Source of the DNA: Chloroflexota bacterium
GTDB lineage: Bacteria > Chloroflexota > Anaerolineae > Anaerolineales > DRMV01
Direction of reading: 5' to 3'
Assembly: GCA_013153335.1 (NCBI GenBank)
Contig: JAADEP010000184.1
Coordinates: 1-19,952, forward strand
Length of the DNA stretch: 19,952 nt
Each line of letters opens with the position of its first letter. Position 1 is the first letter of the stretch. The translations under genes were made by a program, and so were the position numbers. This document shows positions 15,642-19,952 of this stretch, in pieces. The notes below the pieces were generated by a model. It searched no databases and was not told the DNA's origin. It saw only the letters and a program-made list of their open reading frames with translations.

Positions 15642-17147
15642 TTACTTTCGCCCCGCGGCGATGAGGGTATCGTTGGTGCCGCGCGGGCTCGCCCGAACGT
15701 ACCAGTCCCCAAGCTTCAGCCATCCATCGTAGGGGCGTTCGCCTTTGACCACGACCCAGTCCTCCATCACCCACGGGACCGGGCCTTCGGGGTCCATCCA
15801 TTCACCGTTATACCGCCGCGCGAGGTGCACATGGCTCCCGGTGGCGTGGCCGCCTTCGCACGAAGGATGGCCGATGGGGTCGCGACGACGCAAGCGCGTG
15901 CCCACAGGCGGGGTATCGACCAAATGCAGGTAAAAGATCACCCAACCCGTGCGCTCATCGCCATCGCCATCCAAGTCTAACACCACAATGCCCCGCCCCG
16001 AGCGCGTCACCACGCCGTCGGCCAGGGCCACGGCCCAATCGCGGCTGATCTCACACCCACGCACGCCCGCGGGCGCGAAGTCCACCGCGGCCCAGGGGAG
16101 CAGCTCATCCCCCCACGCAGGATGGGGGCCACCGGTGTAGCTCCACGCGTGGCCCACAGGCATGGGGAAGACGAGCTCGGGCTGGCGCAGGTTCGCGGGC
16201 AGGTGCGGCGCGGGCGGATGCTGCCACGGGTCGCCGAAGAGGGCCGCGTACAGGCGGAAGAACCCCTGGGGCGATACGGCCTGGTGATACGCGTCCGCGG
16301 GCAGGGTGCGCGCGAAGTAATAATGCAAGGCCGCGGTCGCGGCGTTGAGCCAGGGGTCCAGCCGAACTTCGGTGCCATCGCTCAGGATGAGCGTATCCAG
16401 ATGGCCCAAGCGCCACGCGTAATAGCCGTGATTGAGCAGCATGGCCGCGCGAGAAAGTTGCAAAAACAAACCCCGGTTCTGGTAGCCCCGGAAGCCCAGC
16501 ATGTACGCGCCCGGCGAATTGGGGTCTGAGAGCGCGGCCGCACGATATTCCAAAAGGGCCAGCAACAACCGCGGGCTGATGGAATAGTTGCGCGCGACCA
16601 TGTCCACCGCGAGGGGACCGGTGTATTGGGTGTCCATCGCGTAGCCCTGGTAGGCTTTGAGCCAGCCCGGATACTGGGCTACAAACGCGGCCGTGTCAAA
16701 ATCCCGGCTGGCCGGGCCGTTGACGAAGAGCGCGTCAGGCAAGATTTTGAACGGCGAGCCCCAAGTGGGGAAGTAGTAGTACGGCACGCGCAAGGGATAG
16801 CCGGGCGGCAGGGTGGTGATGTCCGGAGGCAATTCTGGATTGGCCCGCAACAATTCGGTCAAGTCCGCGTGAAAGCGACGCGCCAACGCGGCGAAACTAT
16901 CGCCCGGCTGGGCGGTGTAATCCACCAGGGTGCCTTGAGGCAAAGGCTCGCGCGTGGGCAGAGGCGTGGGCGTGGGCTGGCCCGGCCACGGCGTCGGCGT
17001 GGGGAAGGCTAAGGTCGGTGCGAACGCGGCGCGCGCCTCGCCCGACGCGGCTTCGACGCGCCGCGCTTGGTGCAAGCGCACTCGGGTATAAATCAGCAAG
17101 AGCAAGAAGCCCCACGTTAGCAGGGCCAAAAACCGGCTACGGGTCAT
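15642..17147 (-). CDS. LysM and M23 domain cell-wall hydrolase, second paralogue
   Basis: Envelope protein of 501 residues: N-terminal membrane anchor (about 6-20), Pro/Thr-rich linker (about 45-70), one LysM-like peptidoglycan-binding module (about 75-122, YTAQPGDSFAALARRF...NPELPP), a central helical domain (about 140-320), and an M23 (LytM) endopeptidase domain at the C-terminus. Likely zinc ligands are H342 (GGPHPAWG), D356 (AVDFAP) and the HxH pair H439/H441 (GSHVHLARRYNGEW). LDLDGDGDERTG forms an acidic loop in the M23 domain. It overlaps the end of the upstream paralogue by 11 bases, suggesting translational coupling; the ATG at 17147 is the first in-frame start that leaves a proper membrane anchor. 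The central domain contains SISPRLLLALLEYRA, lysozyme-like in shape (E200). Expected substrate is peptidoglycan cross-bridges or stem peptides. Confidence 0.88.
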   Translation of the reverse strand: MTRSRFLALLTWGFLLLLIYTRVRLHQARRVEAASGEARAAFAPTLAFPTPTPWPGQPTPTPLPTREPLPQGTLVDYTAQPGDSFAALARRFHADLTELLRANPELPPDITTLPPGYPLRVPYYYFPTWGSPFKILPDALFVNGPASRDFDTAAFVAQYPGWLKAYQGYAMDTQYTGPLAVDMVARNYSISPRLLLALLEYRAAALSDPNSPGAYMLGFRGYQNRGLFLQLSRAAMLLNHGYYAWRLGHLDTLILSDGTEVRLDPWLNAATAALHYYFARTLPADAYHQAVSPQGFFRLYAALFGDPWQHPPAPHLPANLRQPELVFPMPVGHAWSYTGGPHPAWGDELLPWAAVDFAPAGVRGCEISRDWAVALADGVVTRSGRGIVVLDLDGDGDERTGWVIFYLHLVDTPPVGTRLRRRDPIGHPSCEGGHATGSHVHLARRYNGEWMDPEGPVPWVMEDWVVVKGERPYDGWLKLGDWYVRASPRGTNDTLIAAGRK

Positions 17148-18744
17148 CTTCGCCCCGCTGGATGTGGGACGGCGGCGCGGCAATCGGGCTGGCTTCGACC
17201 ACCTGATCCCCGCGCACCAGGCGGCCTTCGTAGGGTTCAGGCCCGTTTTCCGCGATCCAACCGCCTAAGTTGAACGGAACCGGACCGCCGGCCGCGATCC
17301 ACTCGCCGTTGTATTTGCGCGCGAGATGGATGTGCGCGCCGGTCGCCCATCCGCCTTCGCACGAGGCGTGGCCGAGGCGGTCGCCCTGCTGCACGCGATC
17401 GCCGACCTGCACTTGCAAATCCGTCTGCGAGATGTGCAGATACAGCACGTTCCAACCGGTTTGCTCGCGGCCATCGCCGTCGAGGTCCAACACCAGCTCG
17501 CCGGGTTCGACCCGGGCCACAACCCCATCCGCAACGGCCAGGATCCACTCACGGCTCACCTGACACGGTTCGCCTCGCTTATGAGGCGGCGCGAAATCCA
17601 GGGCCGCCCGCGAGCCCTCTCGGCCATACGCGCCGTGGGGCCCGCTGGTCAATGCCCAGGGCACCCCGCGCTCAAAGGGCAAAATCATCGCGGGTTGCGT
17701 TAGGTCCGGCGGATATAGGGGCTCGACCCAACGCGCGCGAAACCAAGGGTCGCCGAACATGTCTTGATACAGCGCGAGAAAACCTTGCGGATTGGCTGGG
17801 TCGAGGGCCGCGCGCCACGCGTCGGGCGACAAAAGCTGCGCGAACAAATACATCAACGCGACCGTGCCCGCGTTAAGCGTCGGATCCAGCCGCCATCGCG
17901 TGCCATCGGCGAACACGATCTCCCGTATCCAGCCCTCACGCCAGCCATAATACCCTATGGAAAGCTGTTCCGCGGCCCACGAAAGTTGCGGCGCCAGTCG
18001 CGGGCGTCGCGGGTCCACCCGCCCCATGGGATAGCGCACCAGGGTCGCGCTGCGGGGCTGCCCGCGCACCCAGCCGGATTGATATTCTAACAACGCCAAC
18101 AACAAACGCGGATTGATGGAATAATGCCGTGCGACAAAGGCGACCGTCTGCGGGCCGGTGAGCTCGCCTGGGGTGGGCAAAAACGTCACGTGATGCGCCA
18201 GGTAGCCGTTGGCCTGGGAAGCATACGCCTCGAGGTCGAAGTCCAACGACGAAGGCGAGGCCACGATCTCGCTGTCGGGGAGCAACCGCTCCGCCGGCGT
18301 CTGCCCCCGCACAGCCCGCGGGATCAGCAAAGGAAAGTCGGGGGGCAGCAGCCCCGGTAACGGCCACGTGGATAGCGACACCGCAGGCCGAATGCGGGCG
18401 CGCGGGACATCGAACCGATACGCGAGGACGTCCAAGGTATCGCCGGCTTGGGTGAAATAGTGGTAGAACGCCGTGGCATCGACCTCGGGTGGCGTCGCGG
18501 TGGGCAGCTGCGGCGAGGGAAATCGCATGGCTTGGGCCGTGGGGGTTAGGGTCGGGCTTGGTCGCGGGGCAACCCGCCGCGTCGGGGATGGAATCGACGT
18601 CGGCGAAGCCTCTGGGGTAGTGAGGGCCGCGTGCGCGGTCAGGGGCGGCAGATGCGCTTGCAACCGCGGACTGAAGAGCAAACCCAAGCCCATAAGGACC
18701 AAAAGGGCTCCACCCAGCCAGCGATGGAGGCGTTGCGGAGACAT
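17137..18744 (-). CDS. LysM and M23 domain cell-wall hydrolase, first paralogue
   Basis: Protein of 535 residues with the same architecture as the gene after it: membrane anchor (about 9-25), Thr/Pro/Ser linker (about 33-85), LysM-like module (about 92-140, HYFTQAGDTLDVLAYRF), central helical domain (about 170-340) and M23 peptidase. Putative zinc ligands are H370 (SGPHGAYG), D383 (ALDFAPP) and H471/H473 (GAHIHLARKYNGEW). The central domain carries SINPRLLLALLEYQSGWV, which looks like the helix with catalytic Glu in lytic transglycosylases and goose-type lysozymes (here E220), followed by LDPTLNAGTVALMYLFAQ. Start ATG 18744 has AGGAG at proper distance. A frame open to 18795 adds sequence that is not anchor-like. 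A TATACT box lies 72 bases upstream. Gene duplication is evident from the co-linear motifs. M23 assignment is secure; the glycosidase-like centre is inference. Confidence 0.88.
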   Translation of the reverse strand: MSPQRLHRWLGGALLVLMGLGLLFSPRLQAHLPPLTAHAALTTPEASPTSIPSPTRRVAPRPSPTLTPTAQAMRFPSPQLPTATPPEVDATAFYHYFTQAGDTLDVLAYRFDVPRARIRPAVSLSTWPLPGLLPPDFPLLIPRAVRGQTPAERLLPDSEIVASPSSLDFDLEAYASQANGYLAHHVTFLPTPGELTGPQTVAFVARHYSINPRLLLALLEYQSGWVRGQPRSATLVRYPMGRVDPRRPRLAPQLSWAAEQLSIGYYGWREGWIREIVFADGTRWRLDPTLNAGTVALMYLFAQLLSPDAWRAALDPANPQGFLALYQDMFGDPWFRARWVEPLYPPDLTQPAMILPFERGVPWALTSGPHGAYGREGSRAALDFAPPHKRGEPCQVSREWILAVADGVVARVEPGELVLDLDGDGREQTGWNVLYLHISQTDLQVQVGDRVQQGDRLGHASCEGGWATGAHIHLARKYNGEWIAAGGPVPFNLGGWIAENGPEPYEGRLVRGDQVVEASPIAAPPSHIQRGEDDP

Positions 18745-18815
18745 AGCGGCTCCTGCGTAGAAACTCGCGGGCCCAAAAGCGACCGATCCGGGCATGCGAA
18801 AGGGCCCATGGCTAT

Positions 18816-18821
18816 AGTATA
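18816..18821 (-). promoter_or_regulatory. Possible -10 box for the M23-M20-dprA gene run
   Basis: On the minus strand TATACT lies two bases after the hemerythrin stop and 72 bases before the first M23 start. At 17-base spacing the -35 is poor (TGTCCC), so activation or another sigma factor would be needed if this is a promoter. No terminator is evident behind the hemerythrin gene. Confidence 0.4.
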
Positions 18822-18822
18822 C

Positions 18823-19287
18823 CTAAGCCCCATGCAGGGGACAGGTCTTGCACAGGGCCGCAGCTCGCCGGTCCACTTGGAGCACATGATTTTCGATCCA
18901 ATCGACCAGCTCGTAATACAGGTCGAGGGCGAACTTGCGGATTTCAACGGACGAAGCGTTTTGGCGTCGCAGGTCCAAATAGCGGCGATACCACTTTGTG
19001 GCCAAGCGGATGAAAAACGCGTGGGCCCGTCGGTTCGCGCAGAGCAGGGGATGCTTGGGGTTGTCCGCGCGCTCCTCAAAGAGCTGCTCCTCGCGGCCAA
19101 AGTGCCATTCCGCGTAATAGCGCAAAAAAGCCAAACTTCCGTTGAGGTCCCGGAGGGAGATCGCGGAACCGGCATCCAGCACATCGGCCAGGCGATTGAC
19201 CTCCTGGAACAGCATCCGGTGCTGCATATCCACTTCCGGGATCCCGGTCGAATACGCGTCCTGCCAAACGAAACGAGGCAAACCCAT
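18823..19287 (-). CDS. Bacteriohemerythrin-like protein with one substituted iron ligand
   Basis: Cytoplasmic four-helix protein of 154 residues, the usual hemerythrin length. Family motifs: GIPEVDMQH (H23), EWHFGREEQLFEE (H62 and E66 in HxxxE), RAHAFF (H89) and WIENHVLQVD (H134 and D139). These give six of the seven di-iron ligands. The His expected four residues before H89 is Asn85, so the HxxxH motif is NxxxH. A different His (H79) lies ten residues before H89 and might compensate. The C-terminus adds CKTCPLHGA, a CxxC pair (C146, C149) not part of the standard fold. Hemerythrins bind O2 reversibly or sense O2/NO. ATG 19287 is chosen, seven bases from AGGAGG (19295-19300). A GTG directly before it is an alternative. 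Monocistronic or leader of the downstream M23 genes; function in O2 storage or redox sensing is open. Confidence 0.88.
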   Translation of the reverse strand: MGLPRFVWQDAYSTGIPEVDMQHRMLFQEVNRLADVLDAGSAISLRDLNGSLAFLRYYAEWHFGREEQLFEERADNPKHPLLCANRRAHAFFIRLATKWYRRYLDLRRQNASSVEIRKFALDLYYELVDWIENHVLQVDRRAAALCKTCPLHGA

Positions 19288-19329
19288 CACACATCCTCCT
19301 CTCCAGGAGCATCCAATACCCCAGATATC

Positions 19330-19366
19330 GAGTCGGACGAGCCCCTCCTCCCTTGCTCACCGACTC
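19330..19366 (-). promoter_or_regulatory. Two-step hairpin in the hemerythrin leader
   Basis: GAGTCGG and CCGACTC (19330-19336 with 19360-19366) pair over seven bases. After a small internal loop GAGC and GCTC (19339-19342 with 19355-19358) pair over four more. On the minus strand the terminal loop is purine-rich, including GGGAGGAGG. It lies between the putative start point and the start codon. There is no U-run, so any role is in translation or stability rather than termination. Confidence 0.4.
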
Positions 19367-19394
19367 CCACCGGGTGGCCGCCATCGTCCCTTCT

Positions 19395-19403
19395 GTTATA
19401 CCA
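19395..19403 (-). promoter_or_regulatory. Possible extended -10 promoter of the hemerythrin gene
   Basis: On the minus strand the string reads TGGTATAAC, which fits an extended -10 element (TGnTATAAT with one mismatch). The region 17 bases further up is TTTCGG, a weak -35. Predicted start near 19388 gives a leader of about 100 bases. Confidence 0.5.
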
Positions 19404-19952
19404 GATGCCGCAACAGGCCGAAAGGTGGGCTAGCGCGGTTCTTGCGAAAGCCCAAAGGCATTTGGGCTGGGGGAGGCACACGTGGCATACCTGCTCCCAC
19501 CGTCTCCGCCGTGGACTGGAAGCTCGCGGATACCCGCAGCGGCGCCACGATGGTGCGTGACCACGCCCGCCGTCCATCCCGCGTGCGCGACCCGCCATTT
19601 TCGCGTGTGGGCTCCGCCGCTCGCGACGCCAACGCGCTTGTGCAGGGGACACGCGACGGGCAAGAGGATTCAGCGAAGCACCGACGGAGAACACGAAAGC
19701 AGGCCCCGCGCCTCGAGGCTGCCAAGACCGGTACCCGCGGGCAGCGCGGATGACTACGGCTCGAGGCGCTGGCGAGCGAAGCCGGCCTGCGGGGCTAGCC
19801 AGGACGCCGCGCTCCAAGATGAATAAGAACGTTGTGGCTGGCCCTCGATATCTCCGCGGCCTTCTCGCGGAATGAAGCCATCGTCAGCGCCTATTTGGCC
19901 TAATAGACCTTACACAAACGCGTTTGGCCCGGACAGGGCTGCAAGGGAAGTC
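19404..19952. other. Gene-free region with nested inverted repeats
   Basis: I see no credible protein gene on either strand: the open frames here are Arg/Pro/Ala-rich and without family motifs or ribosome sites. There is no tRNA, and the RNase P, tmRNA and SRP RNA signatures I looked for are absent. What stands out is paired sequence. GCAGGCC (19699-19705) pairs with GGCCTGC (19784-19790). GCGCCTCGAG (19708-19717) pairs with CTCGAGGCGC (19760-19769). Directly inside that, GCTGCC (19718-19723) pairs with GGCAGC (19740-19745). Further hairpins occur at 19853-19871 (TCCGCG with CGCGGA) and 19891-19906. CAAACGCGTTTG (19915-19926) is a perfect palindrome. The window may cut a longer RNA gene, a regulatory region of the next gene, or a decayed element. 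Confidence 0.5.
19446..19468 (-). terminator. Terminator-like hairpin upstream of the hemerythrin gene
   Basis: AGCCCAAA (19449-19456) pairs perfectly with TTTGGGCT (19461-19468) around four bases. Read on the minus strand the stem is followed by TTTC; on the plus strand by G-rich sequence. The U tract is short, so termination would be modest. If real, it would end a minus-strand transcript arriving from the non-coding region beyond 19470. Confidence 0.4.

Noticed and set aside
19560..19640. A plus-strand frame with RHFRVWAPPL, recalling the start of trehalose or glycogen branching enzymes
   Set aside because: Only a few residues match. The rest of the frame is Arg/Pro-rich with no family motif, and no upstream or downstream continuation was found.
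19930..19952. Start of RNase P RNA, because the last bases AAGGGAAGTC recall its GAGGAAAGUCC core
   Set aside because: Several mismatches, and the preceding 70 bases do not form the expected P1-P3 helices. The other conserved blocks cannot be seen because the window ends.

Overview
The window is GC-rich, gene-dense bacterial chromosome. The gene styles suggest a Chloroflexota (Anaerolineae/Thermoflexia-like) genome. They include a lipoprotein with SdrD-like and Nbr1-FW-like domains, long LysM + M23 proteins carrying a calcium-loop-like LDLDGDG segment, a one-TM protein with a PP2C-like N-terminus, and tungstate uptake genes. This taxonomic call is inference from gene style, not from a marker search.

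Layout, plus strand (1-7347): an OmpR-type response regulator and histidine kinase overlap by four bases and run closely into an MFS transporter and a cytoplasmic GH20 hexosaminidase-like enzyme. Then comes the conserved translation operon infC-rpmI-rplT. It has a strong-looking sigma70 promoter, an ATT start codon on infC, structured spacers between the genes and a strong intrinsic terminator. aroQ (type II 3-dehydroquinate dehydratase) follows and ends tail-to-tail against the minus-strand block.

Layout, minus strand (19287 down to 7364): a divergent hemerythrin; two tandem, overlapping envelope hydrolase paralogues (membrane anchor, LysM-like, central all-helical domain, M23 peptidase); an M20 peptidase; dprA (DNA uptake/recombination); a lipoprotein with Ig-like modules; a large one-TM protein with a degenerate PP2C-like N-domain and a likely beta-propeller C-terminus; and tupA-tupB (tungstate binding lipoprotein and permease) without an adjacent ATPase. 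Spacing from the first M23 gene to tupB is 40 bp or less throughout, so much of this may be co-transcribed.

The last ~550 bases (19404-19952) hold no convincing gene. They contain several nested inverted repeats and a small terminator-like hairpin, so they may encode or border a structured RNA. The observations most worth a second look are the structured RNA spacers in the infC operon, the hemerythrin lacking one iron ligand, the possible dual muralytic architecture of the M23 pair, the pseudophosphatase-like protein, and the terminal non-coding region.
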